DNA of 26,751 bases, taken from positions 1 through 26,751 of the forward strand of contig CAZJQP010000072.1 in assembly GCA_964548225.1 (NCBI GenBank), read 5' to 3'. Each line of letters opens with the position of its first letter. The first letter of the stretch is position 1. The DNA is from CALMEH01 sp964548225 (GTDB lineage Bacteria > Acidobacteriota > Blastocatellia > Pyrinomonadales > Pyrinomonadaceae). A model generated the notes under the pieces. It worked only from the letters and a program-made list of their open reading frames with translations, did not search any database and was not told the origin of the DNA. Positions 1 through 8,259 of the stretch are shown here, one piece after another. The position numbers and the translations under genes are program-made.

Positions 1-100
1 CAGAAACACGACTGTTAAGGAGTGTGTCAAAATGCTTAACCATCATCACACTCCTTTACAGTGGTGTTTCTGCCATTTTAACAGTCGTGTTTCTGCCATT
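1..100. repeat. Dispersed palindromic repeat, left end of window
   Basis: Positions 1-26 and 47-72 form an inverted repeat matching at 24 of 26 positions around a 20-base loop. A further inverted copy of the arm follows directly at about 78-100, so 56-100 reads as two tandem copies of a 22-23 bp unit ending in TTTCTGCCATT. The first 27 bases recur exactly at 26724-26750 at the other end of the window. The structure resembles a REP/MITE-type non-autonomous palindromic element. No transposase is visible nearby. Its placement at both ends suggests the window is an assembly unit bounded by a multicopy repeat. Confidence 0.8.
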
Positions 101-887
101 TATTTATTTGCTGAAAAATTGAATTTTTGAAGAGTTTTTCGTCAATTTTTGCGACATTTTTTATGCCGATTCCGGCAGATGTTAAGAAAATTTCGTCCGC
201 CTTGAGTAAATTTTCCAAATCAATAATTTTTTCTTCGATAATTTCATTTTCCATCAAAAATTCGCGTGTCGTTCCTGCCAAACAACCCGTTTCGAGCGCG
301 GAAGTGTAAATTTTTTCGTCTTTTATCCAAAACAAATTTGCCATAATTGCCGAAACGATTTCGCCTTTTTCATTCAATCGCACGGCTTCATCAAAACCTT
401 TTGCTTTTGCGTCTTCAAGCGCAAGAATATTTTCTAAATAGTTGCAAGATTTGATATTTACGAGCGGCGATTTTGAATTTACACGAAAAGGCGAAACGGT
501 TAAAGTATAATTTTCAGCAGTTTTTTTGAAATCCGCAGTTGTAATTAAAAGGCTTGTTTCTCGATTAGCTTTGAAATTCCAAATCGCACCTGCCGATTCA
601 TCAAAAAAAGTGATTCGGGCGCGTGCCGTTTCGATTTTGTTTGCTTGAATGAGTTCAAAAAGAGATGTTTTTACCGAATTTTCATCAAATTCCGACAAAT
701 CAATATTAATTTTTTGTGCGTTTTCAGTTAATCTGCGCCAATGTTTTTCCCACAAAAAAAGTTTTCCTTCATAAATCGCTAAAGTAGTAAAAATTCCTCT
801 GCCGTAAAGCGTTGCAGAAGAAATCGCAGAAAGATTTATTTGTTCGGGCGTGAAAATTTTATGATTGAAAGATGCAAATTTGTGCAT
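78..887 (-). CDS. Class IV PLP aminotransferase (PabC/IlvE-like)
   Basis: A 269-residue protein of the fold-type IV aminotransferase family, which includes 4-amino-4-deoxychorismate lyase (PabC), branched-chain aminotransferase and D-amino acid aminotransferase. Family features seen are the N-terminal LYGRGIFTTLAIYEGKLFLW stretch, the presumed PLP lysine in KSCNYLENILALEDA (about 145), the ANLFWI strand and the LTSAGIGI motif near the C-terminus. The usual Glu five residues before the Asn of (A/S)NLF, which contacts the PLP ring nitrogen, reads Ser here (SAIMAN). Length and single-domain form suit PabC best, but substrate cannot be set from sequence. The start is 3 bp after the kinase stop, so the two are probably cotranscribed. 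The last residues (WQKHDC) and the stop lie inside the dispersed repeat. Confidence 0.8.
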   Translation of the reverse strand: MHKFASFNHKIFTPEQINLSAISSATLYGRGIFTTLAIYEGKLFLWEKHWRRLTENAQKINIDLSEFDENSVKTSLFELIQANKIETARARITFFDESAGAIWNFKANRETSLLITTADFKKTAENYTLTVSPFRVNSKSPLVNIKSCNYLENILALEDAKAKGFDEAVRLNEKGEIVSAIMANLFWIKDEKIYTSALETGCLAGTTREFLMENEIIEEKIIDLENLLKADEIFLTSAGIGIKNVAKIDEKLFKNSIFQQINKWQKHDC

Positions 888-890
888 TAA

Positions 891-3839
891 TTAGCTGACG
901 GCGCGGATTTTTTGCGGCTTTTGCGCGGCGGAAAAACGTAAATTAAATGTCGTGCCGACATTCGGTTCGCTTTGAACCTCAATATTTCCGGCGTGTTCTT
1001 GAACAATGCCGTAAGAAACTGCCAAACCTAATCCCGTTCCGCTACCAACGCCTTTTGTCGTAAAAAACGGGTCGTAGATTTTGCTTAAATTTTCAGGTTC
1101 AATGCCGCTTCCCGTGTCAGAAACTTTAATTAAAACTTCCTCGTCGTTGGTTTCCGTTGATAGCGTAATTGTGCCGCCGCCAATGATTGAATCTCTGGCG
1201 TTTATTATCAAATTCGTGAAAACTTGTTGTAGTTTTCCGGCGTTTCCATTAATTTTCGGCGGCGTTTCGGCGTAATTTTTGATGATTTCAATGTTTGATT
1301 TCCGCATTTGCGGTTCAAGCAGTTGAAGAGTATCGTCGAGCAGTTTGTTGATGTCAACTTCGGCAAAATCGGTCGAGCTTCCGGCGCGTGAAAAATTCAA
1401 TAAATTGCCCGCAATGTTTGAAGCGCGTTCGGTTTGTTTTTGAACTTTTCTCAGAAGTGCGTGTTTCGGATCAGTTTCGGGAATCATTCCGAGAAGCATC
1501 TGCGTATAACTCGAAACGCCCGTCAACGGCGTGTTGACTTCGTGTGCGACACCCGCGGCAAGCAGACCGATTGATGAAAGTTTTTCGCTTTGTTGCAAAG
1601 TTTCTTCGAGTTTGACGCGAGAAGTTACGTTTTCAAGCACGACAATCGCACCCGTCTGACCGTGTGAAACAGAACGAAGCGGCGCAACTGAAACATTCAA
1701 AATTAAAGGTTTTCCGCCGGCATCGGTTGTGTAAAGTTTGTAAGCGTTGCGAACTTCCGTCAGATGCCAGCGTGATTTACCTAAAATATTTTCGAGATTT
1801 GCGGCAAAACTTCTATCGAAAACGTCTTCAATTGATCTGCCGATGGATTCTTCGCGTTTGAAACCAATCATTTCTTCAAAGGTCGAATTACACCGCGTAA
1901 TTTTACCCATTTCGTCAACTGCAAGTAACCCGACATTGACCGATTCGACAATTGATTCGTTAAATTCTTTGAGCAAAGCGAGTTCTTCGGTGCGTTTTTC
2001 CTGCTCCTGATAAAGCAAAGCATTTTCAACCGCAACCGCAACATATCCCGAAACAGTTTGCAGAATTTCCAAATCCTCGCTCGACAAAAGCGAACCGTCC
2101 GAAGCGCGTCCCAAACCGATAACCGCAACCATTTTTCCGCGAGCCACACACGGCACGAAATAATGTAATTCTTGCCGAATAATTCCGTTTCCGTTTGTAT
2201 TTTCAGTCTCGGTAATTTCTAATTCATCAGCGCGAACGATGCCTCGTGCGGCAGATTTTTGGCGAATCATCTGGCGAAAATCGCCCGGAATATTGAAATC
2301 TTCGTGCAATCCGACTGATTTAGCAAGACGATAATTTTTTGGATCTTGTTCGCTTTCAATAAAAACAGCAACCTTTTCGACATCAAGAACTTGGCGTAAT
2401 CTTTCGGTCAGCGCATTTAAAAGCGGTTCGAGCGCGGTTGTCGCGGAAAGCGTTCTGCCGAAATCAAGCAAACCGCGCCGCAAATCGTAGCGTTCGCCAT
2501 AGAAAAATCTGTCGGCGCGTTCCTGCAAAAACTTTTTCAAAGGCTCGCTCAACATCACGATCGCCGCCATTGCGACGATGGCAATCAAAGCGCGAAGCGT
2601 TATTTCCGTCGTTGAAAGATTGTTTCCGACAGCAAGAAAAACCAGTAAAAGCGCGACCGCGCCAATCATCATCGCAATCGCAATTGTCGTCAGTGCATAG
2701 ACAAACGCACGGCGCACGACAACGTCAACATCCATCAAACGATACCGCACAACCGAATGACCGAAACTAAAAGGAATCAACGCAAGCGGCAAAGTCGTCA
2801 ATGCGGAAGTCAAATAATCTTCCGTCAGCGATGGCACGAAGCGTTTTGTGATTTGAAAAATTAAAATCGGCAAAACTGCGACAATCGTTCCCCAAACCGC
2901 CCATTTTAAGCGTTGGCGCACGAGCATCTGTTTGCTTCGGAAAAATCTCCAAAGCAAAATTAACGAGCCATAGGAAACACCGATAACGAAATGCGTTGTC
3001 AGAATTTGGTTGAGATTTTTATAAAATCCGATTTGGTCAACAAATCCGGCAATGGCATTTTTTACGCTGTCGCCAATCGGTAAAACCAAGCTAATCGAGA
3101 AAAATAAATTTGCGGCAATAATTAAAATTGCCGGAATATAAAACAGATAAATCTTTCGTCGTTCATTGCCGAGAACTTCCGTCTGAACCGGATAACGAAA
3201 ACAAAAATGCAGAAAAAGCGGCACAAAAAGCGTAAAAGCGATGTCGTCCAAAAGACTCACCGCCATATCGAAATCTTGCCCGAAACCAAGCGGTTTATAA
3301 ACGTGAAAGACAAACGCCGTCAAGCAAACCGTAGCGAAATGGAGAACGAAAGGCGCGTGACTGCCTTGTTTGAAAAGCACGAAAATTCCGACTCCGAGCC
3401 AGACAATGCCGACAAAAATCAGAAAAATCAAACCCGCCGTCCAACGCGGCAAAGAATCAATGTTTCGCAAATCGGCAAGGTAAAGGTTGTCGCTGAAGGA
3501 ATAAGGTTTTTTGATGCTGTATGTCAACGAACCGCCAACACCCGCGGTGTCGAGATAAATGGCAACGTCAGATGGTGAAACGATTTCATCAAACTGTTTT
3601 TCATCGAGCGAAACTGCAAAAAGTCGGTCGCCGACGGAGACTCCGGCGCGTGAAGCAGCCAAACCGGCAAAAACTTTTTCGGCGTAAATGCCGTCGGCTC
3701 GTTGCGTCCAAACAACACCATCAGTCGGCGGAAGTTGATGATAAGTGCGTTGTGAAAGATTTAGCGCACCACCGGCAACGAGTAAAACCGTTGCCAAAAG
3801 CCAAACTAAACTCCAACTTGTTAACACTTTACCTTTCAT
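891..3839 (-). CDS. PDZ-7TM-GAF-PAS sensor histidine kinase
   Basis: A 982-residue membrane sensor kinase. Order seen: an N-terminal membrane helix (about 10-27), a PDZ-like segment (about 45-110, with GLAASRAGVSVGDRLFAV), eight or more hydrophobic helices (about 133-435), a GAF-like region (about 460-605), a PAS domain (about 630-740), then HisKA and HATPase. The phosphoacceptor is His766 in GVAHEVNTPLTG. The N-box is NLIINARDS (Asn880) and G boxes are DTGSGIEP and GTGLGLAVSYGI. The NtrB-like transmitter suggests autophosphorylation and transfer to a response regulator, but none is adjacent, so it is an orphan here. No Shine-Dalgarno is visible; the start is preceded by about 3.5 CTGT units. 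The signal is unknown. Confidence 0.88.
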   Translation of the reverse strand: MKGKVLTSWSLVWLLATVLLVAGGALNLSQRTYHQLPPTDGVVWTQRADGIYAEKVFAGLAASRAGVSVGDRLFAVSLDEKQFDEIVSPSDVAIYLDTAGVGGSLTYSIKKPYSFSDNLYLADLRNIDSLPRWTAGLIFLIFVGIVWLGVGIFVLFKQGSHAPFVLHFATVCLTAFVFHVYKPLGFGQDFDMAVSLLDDIAFTLFVPLFLHFCFRYPVQTEVLGNERRKIYLFYIPAILIIAANLFFSISLVLPIGDSVKNAIAGFVDQIGFYKNLNQILTTHFVIGVSYGSLILLWRFFRSKQMLVRQRLKWAVWGTIVAVLPILIFQITKRFVPSLTEDYLTSALTTLPLALIPFSFGHSVVRYRLMDVDVVVRRAFVYALTTIAIAMMIGAVALLLVFLAVGNNLSTTEITLRALIAIVAMAAIVMLSEPLKKFLQERADRFFYGERYDLRRGLLDFGRTLSATTALEPLLNALTERLRQVLDVEKVAVFIESEQDPKNYRLAKSVGLHEDFNIPGDFRQMIRQKSAARGIVRADELEITETENTNGNGIIRQELHYFVPCVARGKMVAVIGLGRASDGSLLSSEDLEILQTVSGYVAVAVENALLYQEQEKRTEELALLKEFNESIVESVNVGLLAVDEMGKITRCNSTFEEMIGFKREESIGRSIEDVFDRSFAANLENILGKSRWHLTEVRNAYKLYTTDAGGKPLILNVSVAPLRSVSHGQTGAIVVLENVTSRVKLEETLQQSEKLSSIGLLAAGVAHEVNTPLTGVSSYTQMLLGMIPETDPKHALLRKVQKQTERASNIAGNLLNFSRAGSSTDFAEVDINKLLDDTLQLLEPQMRKSNIEIIKNYAETPPKINGNAGKLQQVFTNLIINARDSIIGGGTITLSTETNDEEVLIKVSDTGSGIEPENLSKIYDPFFTTKGVGSGTGLGLAVSYGIVQEHAGNIEVQSEPNVGTTFNLRFSAAQKPQKIRAVS

Positions 3840-4011
3840 TACAGACAGACAGACTTCGCCAAAGGATTTTTAGGCAAAATACGTTCCAAATAGCTGTGTT
3901 CGTTCTTTACACGCAATACGTTGTAAAATCAACGGTTTAAGTGATGCGAAATTATTGTCGGAAAAATGTTTATACAGTTTTTTGCTTGACATCCGAGATT
4001 TTGGAAATAAA

Positions 4012-4050
4012 AAAACTTCAAAGCCGAAACGACTTTGAAGTTTTATCAAA
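4012..4050 (-). terminator. Rho-independent terminator after the barrel protein gene
   Basis: A perfect 12-bp stem (4012-4023 with 4033-4044) encloses a 9-base loop. Read on the minus strand, the stem is followed by a run of T, just past the stop of the gene ending at 4063. This is a standard intrinsic terminator for the minus-strand gene. Confidence 0.8.
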
Positions 4051-4062
4051 ATGAAAACAAAT

Positions 4063-5814
4063 CTAAAATCTCACCGAAATTGTGCCACGCAAAGTTCGCC
4101 GTTGCGAACTAAACCGCAAAATTCCTTCTTCACCGCTGATATTGGGCTGTGTATCGAACAAATTTCGTGCGTCTAAAATTGCTTTGGCACGAAACGGCAA
4201 ACCGAGATTAGGCAAAGATTGTGTTACCGTAACACTCAAATTCGGGTCGTAAATTGCAATTCTGCCCTGAAACGGATCAATTGCAAAAATTGTGGCTTGT
4301 GGCGAAAGACGGAAAATTGTGCTGATTTGCGTTCCGGTTCGCAGTTCCGCATCGAATTGCCCGAAAAATGTTTGAAAAAAGTCCGATTCAAAAAGATTTG
4401 CGGGATTTGAAATGCCGTCTTCGGAAAGTTTCTGACCGTCGCCGAACGCATAACCGATTGCGGTGCTGAATTTGCTGTTCAAACGACGCGAATAAACCAA
4501 CCGAAAACCTCGTGCGTTGCCTTGTTGATTGCCGACGAATTCGTTGGTTTCACCGTCCGAAAAATCGAACGGAATGCTCGATAAACCAACGCCGCGATTG
4601 AAAACCGTATCGAAAAACACGGCGGCTTCGATATTCGATTTATTGTCCAAAACACGCTCGATGCCGAACTCCAAACGTGTTGATTTGTTCATAATGGGCG
4701 CACCGTCTTCGAGAGCGATGTCTTCAAACGAAACAGGTTCACGGAAAAGAATCTGTGCGCCTTCGAGTTCAACTGCGGTTTGCCATTTTTGTTCTTCAGT
4801 TTGCGTGGTAAATGATGAGCGGACGCGCGTTTTTGAATTCAAATCAAGTTGAACACCAAAACGCGGACTAATCGAAAAATCATCGCCTGCGCCCAAGAAT
4901 CTTGAATAATCAAAGCCGAAAACTAAAATCACGCCATCTTTCACACGCCATTCGTCAACCGCTTGAACCGAAATTTGTCCGAGCGATTCGCGGCTTTCGC
5001 CCAAATTAATTTTGCCGATATTGACGAACGAAGTATTAATATGAATTTGATGATTTTCGACAGGACGCACCTTTAAGTTTGTTTGAAAACGATTCAAACC
5101 TGTAAATTCATTGTTGCGCGTGCTGACTTGTCCGAGAAAAACAACTTCCGCTTTTTCGCCCAAAGGTTGCAAACGAGCAAAGTTCAAACCCACGGAATTT
5201 CCGTCTTTCGAGTTTTCCAAAGACGATTCGATAACTGTTTCGCCGCGCCGTTTGCCTTTATCTTCTTCTTCCGTTTGTTCTTCCTTTTCTTCACTTTGCG
5301 AGGTTTCGTCCGCCGGAATTTCACCTTCGATGGATTGGTAAATCGAACGGGTCGTTTGCGCCGAACGAATGCGCCATTTTGAACTGTTGCGATCAGCTTT
5401 TTTCTCCGGCAGAGTGTTTCCGCTTCCCGAACGCTCTAATTTGAATCCATAGACAAGTTGTGTTGATTTTGAAACTTGAACTTCCGGCAAAGTTACAGGA
5501 TTAAAACCTTGGGCGATGGCTAGAATCGTGTAAGTTCCGGGCATTATGCGCGTTAGGAAACTGCCGTCTGAAGCTGAACGAACTTGTTTAAGAAGTTGTG
5601 ATGTGCCAACGCGGAAAATCGAAACGTAAGCATTGGCTATACCGTTTCCGCCGTCGTCGCGCACCATACCTTTGATTGTTCCGAGATTTGAATTGCTTTC
5701 GATAATGATTGTTTCCGCCTTAACTTCGGACGCGACAAAAGACGCACCGAAAACAGCAAGCGCAATCAAAATCGGCTTTAGAATCTTTTTCAATGATAAA
5801 GCAACGGCAAACAT
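4063..5814 (-). CDS. Outer-membrane beta-barrel protein with carboxypeptidase-regulatory-like domain
   Basis: About 583 residues. A signal peptide (KKILKPILIALAVFGASFVA... cut near VKA-E) is followed by a carboxypeptidase-regulatory-like (CarboxypepD_reg) Ig-like domain (about 45-125, GTIKGMVRDDGGNGIANAYV). Then comes a Lys/Glu-rich acidic linker (about 165-200) and many alternating beta-strands ending in TISVRF, a typical C-terminal Phe barrel signature. This resembles TonB-dependent-receptor-like proteins of Bacteroidota and Acidobacteriota but lacks a recognisable plug or TonB box. It probably sits in the outer membrane; cargo is unknown. AAGGAGG lies upstream, 13 bases from the ATG used here; a TTG three codons earlier (5823) is 4 bases from it, so the exact start is uncertain. 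Confidence 0.75.
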   Translation of the reverse strand: MFAVALSLKKILKPILIALAVFGASFVASEVKAETIIIESNSNLGTIKGMVRDDGGNGIANAYVSIFRVGTSQLLKQVRSASDGSFLTRIMPGTYTILAIAQGFNPVTLPEVQVSKSTQLVYGFKLERSGSGNTLPEKKADRNSSKWRIRSAQTTRSIYQSIEGEIPADETSQSEEKEEQTEEEDKGKRRGETVIESSLENSKDGNSVGLNFARLQPLGEKAEVVFLGQVSTRNNEFTGLNRFQTNLKVRPVENHQIHINTSFVNIGKINLGESRESLGQISVQAVDEWRVKDGVILVFGFDYSRFLGAGDDFSISPRFGVQLDLNSKTRVRSSFTTQTEEQKWQTAVELEGAQILFREPVSFEDIALEDGAPIMNKSTRLEFGIERVLDNKSNIEAAVFFDTVFNRGVGLSSIPFDFSDGETNEFVGNQQGNARGFRLVYSRRLNSKFSTAIGYAFGDGQKLSEDGISNPANLFESDFFQTFFGQFDAELRTGTQISTIFRLSPQATIFAIDPFQGRIAIYDPNLSVTVTQSLPNLGLPFRAKAILDARNLFDTQPNISGEEGILRFSSQRRTLRGTISVRF

Positions 5815-6012
5815 CAAAAACAAACAACCTCCTTACAAATAAATTTTCATTTAATCCGGCGAAGAATTCGCGCTTTGCAGATTACTGTCCAAAAAACTAA
5901 CGATAGCGGAAAATGGATGATTTTTCAAGCACTTTCGTATTTTCTTCCGTAAAATCCATTGTGTCAAGCCCGCAAGCAAAACAAAAATTTTGTTTTTAAG
6001 ATGCCGCTTCCC

Positions 6013-6040
6013 TTGACAAAGTTTGCTTAACAGCTAGAAT
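6013..6040 (+). promoter_or_regulatory. Sigma70-type promoter of tRNA-Ser
   Basis: TTGACA at 6013-6018 and TAGAAT at 6035-6040 are separated by 16 bp. Transcription would start near 6047, about 30 bp before the tRNA. Confidence 0.7.
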
Positions 6041-6075
6041 AAAAACTTGCTTTTCTTGTTGAAAAGCAGATTTGC

Positions 6076-6166
6076 GGAGACGTGGCTGAGCGGCTGAAAG
6101 CGGCGGTTTGCTAAATCGTTGAAGGTTAATCGCCTTCCACAGGTTCGAATCCTGTCGTCTCCGCCA
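6076..6166 (+). tRNA. tRNA-Ser (anticodon GCU)
   Basis: The acceptor stem GGAGACG (6076-6082) pairs with CGTCTCC (6156-6162), followed by G and an encoded CCA (6164-6166). The D-arm begins TGGCTGAGCGGC. The anticodon loop reads TTGCTAA, giving GCU for AGC/AGU codons. A long variable arm and the T-arm GGTTCGAATCC mark it as a class II serine tRNA. It has its own promoter and terminator and stands alone. Confidence 0.95.
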
Positions 6167-6188
6167 TTCGATTTTAGATTTCGGATTG

Positions 6189-6225
6189 GCTATCAAATTT
6201 TTGGTTTGATAGCTTTTCGTGTTTT
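6189..6225 (+). terminator. Intrinsic terminator after tRNA-Ser
   Basis: A perfect 9-bp stem GCTATCAAA (6189-6197) / TTTGATAGC (6205-6213) with a 7-base loop, then TTTTCGTGTTTTT. It begins 22 bases after the tRNA CCA. Confidence 0.75.
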
Positions 6226-6285
6226 TACGGTTTAGTTTTAATTAATCGCTTTGCGCTCTTTGCGACTTTGCGTGAAAATATTTTT

Positions 6286-7779
6286 ATGACGACAAGAGTT
6301 AGATTTGCCCCAAGCCCGACGGGTTATTTGCACATCGGTTCAGCGCGAACTGCGCTTTTTAATTATCTTTACGCTCGCAATCAAGGCGGAAAATTTCTTT
6401 TGCGGATTGAAGATACGGATTTGGCGCGTTCGACCGAAGAATCTACGCAATCAATTTTGCAAGGTTTGGCGTGGCTCGGTTTTGCGCCGGATGAAGAAAT
6501 AATTTATCAATCAAACAATGCCGACAAACATCGCACCGCCGCTTGGCGACTTTTGGAAGAAGGCAAAGCGTATCGAGATTTTACGCCGAAAGAAGACATC
6601 GGCGACAAAAATATCAAACAAGCGATTGCCGACAAAGCGCGTCAAAATCAAGGCGTAAAAAATTTGCGCGATAACGAATACCGCAATTTGTCGAAAGAAG
6701 AATCGGACGCAAAAGCCGCAAATGGCGAACTTTTTGCGATTCGTCTGAAAGTTCCAGAAACCGGAAAAACCGTTTTTGAAGACGCAGTTTACGGCGTTTT
6801 GGAACGCGATTACAGCGAAACGGAAGACCTGGTTTTGCTTCGTTCAGATTCATCGCCGCTTTATAATTTATCGGTTGTTTGCGACGACATTGAGATGGAA
6901 ATTACGGACGTAATTCGCGGGCAAGACCATCTGACTAACACGCATAAACAGATTTTGATTTACGAAGCATTGGGCGTAAAACCGCCGAAATTCGCGCATT
7001 TGCCGCTAATTTTAGCTCCGGGCGGAAAAAAATTATCGAAAAGGCTTCACGGCGAAATTGTTTCGATGACAACTTACCGCGACGCAGGTTTTCTGGCGGC
7101 GGCGTTTCGCAATTTTCTCGCCCTTCTCGGTTGGTCGGCGGGCGAAGAGAAGGAAATTTACACGCTCGAAGAATTGATTGAAAAATTTTCTTTGGACAGA
7201 ATTCATCAATCAAACGCGACGTTTAATTTTGACGCGAATAATCCGAAACGCTGGACGGACGACAAAGCAATTTGGATGAACGCCGAATATATTCGCACGA
7301 TGGATTTGGACGAATTGCTTCCGTTTGTCAAAACCGAACTCAAATCATCAAAACTCTGGCGCGACGAATACGAAGACGACGATAAAGAATGGTTTGAAAA
7401 AACCGTAGATTTAATCCGCGAAAGATTTTTTAACTTGAAGGATTTTTCCACGCAAGGACGCGCATATTTTTCGGAAGATTTTGATTTTGACCAAGCCGCG
7501 ATTGATAAAAACTTGAAGAAATTTCCCGATTTGCAAACTTGGTTACCCGAACTCGCGGAAAGATTCGCGCCGATGGAAGATTTCACGCACGACGCAATTC
7601 ACGAAACAGTCGGGAAATTCGTCGAAGAAAAAAGCACAAAATTCGGCGTAATTATGAACGGCGCACGCGCACTTCTGACAGGTTTATCGGTTGGACCTTC
7701 GATGCTCGCGGTTTTTGAAACGCTCGGCAAGGAAAAATCAATTTTAAGACTTAAAAGCCAAATTGCTTGGAATCAATAA
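6286..7779 (+). CDS. gltX: Glutamyl-tRNA synthetase
   Basis: A 497-residue class I aminoacyl-tRNA synthetase that charges tRNA-Glu with glutamate in the cytoplasm. The HIGH motif is HIGS at residues 16-19 in RFAPSPTGYLHIGSARTA; the KMSKS motif is KLSKR near 250 (PGGKKLSKRLHGE), the usual GluRS form. Other conserved blocks are RIEDTD and RGQDHLTNTHKQ. The ATG at 6286 is chosen because MTTRVRFAPSPTG matches the family N-terminus; an upstream TTG at 6268 lies within a CTTTGCG repeat and is unlikely. No clear Shine-Dalgarno is visible. The stop directly abuts the ATG of the downstream acetyltransferase. Confidence 0.97.
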   Translation: MTTRVRFAPSPTGYLHIGSARTALFNYLYARNQGGKFLLRIEDTDLARSTEESTQSILQGLAWLGFAPDEEIIYQSNNADKHRTAAWRLLEEGKAYRDFTPKEDIGDKNIKQAIADKARQNQGVKNLRDNEYRNLSKEESDAKAANGELFAIRLKVPETGKTVFEDAVYGVLERDYSETEDLVLLRSDSSPLYNLSVVCDDIEMEITDVIRGQDHLTNTHKQILIYEALGVKPPKFAHLPLILAPGGKKLSKRLHGEIVSMTTYRDAGFLAAAFRNFLALLGWSAGEEKEIYTLEELIEKFSLDRIHQSNATFNFDANNPKRWTDDKAIWMNAEYIRTMDLDELLPFVKTELKSSKLWRDEYEDDDKEWFEKTVDLIRERFFNLKDFSTQGRAYFSEDFDFDQAAIDKNLKKFPDLQTWLPELAERFAPMEDFTHDAIHETVGKFVEEKSTKFGVIMNGARALLTGLSVGPSMLAVFETLGKEKSILRLKSQIAWNQ

Positions 7780-8259
7780 ATGCCAATTCAAATTAAAAAA
7801 GCCACACTCGAAAATGTTCCAAACATCATCGCGCTTTTGCGTGAGTTTGCGGAGTATGAAAATCTTTCGGAATTTGTTGAAATTACGGAAGAACGCTTGG
7901 AAATTGCGCTTTTCGGCGAAGGGAAAACTGCTGAAGCGATAGTTGCTTTTGATGATGAAACGCCGATTGGTTATGCGATTTTCTTTCCGAATTTTGCGAC
8001 GTTTCGCGGTCAGCGCGGGTTTTATCTCGAAGATATTTTCATCACAAAATCGTTTCGCAAAAAAGGCGTTGGCGAAATGATGTTGAAATTTATCGCCAAA
8101 CTCGGCAAAGAGCGCGGATTTGAGCGCATTGATTTTCTAGTGTTGGAATGGAACACGCCTGCCGTTGAATTTTACAAAAAACTCGGCGCGGTGCGCGATG
8201 AAGAAGAACGCCATTTCAAATTTACTGACGAAGCATTTCAAAAACTCGCGGACGATTAA
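7780..8259 (+). CDS. GNAT N-acetyltransferase, diamine/SSAT-like
   Basis: A 159-residue single-domain GNAT protein. It resembles the spermidine/spermine and thialysine acetyltransferase branch: FPNFATFRGQRGFYLEDIFI, the acetyl-CoA loop RKKGVGEMM (about 94-102), then LEWNTPAVEFYKKLGA. It would transfer acetyl from acetyl-CoA to an amine in the cytoplasm; the substrate is not determined. Its ATG follows the gltX stop with no gap, so it is probably translated from the gltX mRNA. Its stop overlaps the stop of the convergent pgeF gene: both TAA codons use the palindrome TTAA at 8256-8259. Confidence 0.85.
   Translation: MPIQIKKATLENVPNIIALLREFAEYENLSEFVEITEERLEIALFGEGKTAEAIVAFDDETPIGYAIFFPNFATFRGQRGFYLEDIFITKSFRKKGVGEMMLKFIAKLGKERGFERIDFLVLEWNTPAVEFYKKLGAVRDEEERHFKFTDEAFQKLADD

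Noticed and set aside
5996..6196. Minus-strand 66-residue ORF across the tRNA
   Set aside because: It is antisense to tRNA-Ser; the RRQDSNLW-type translation is a familiar artefact of reading a serine tRNA backwards.
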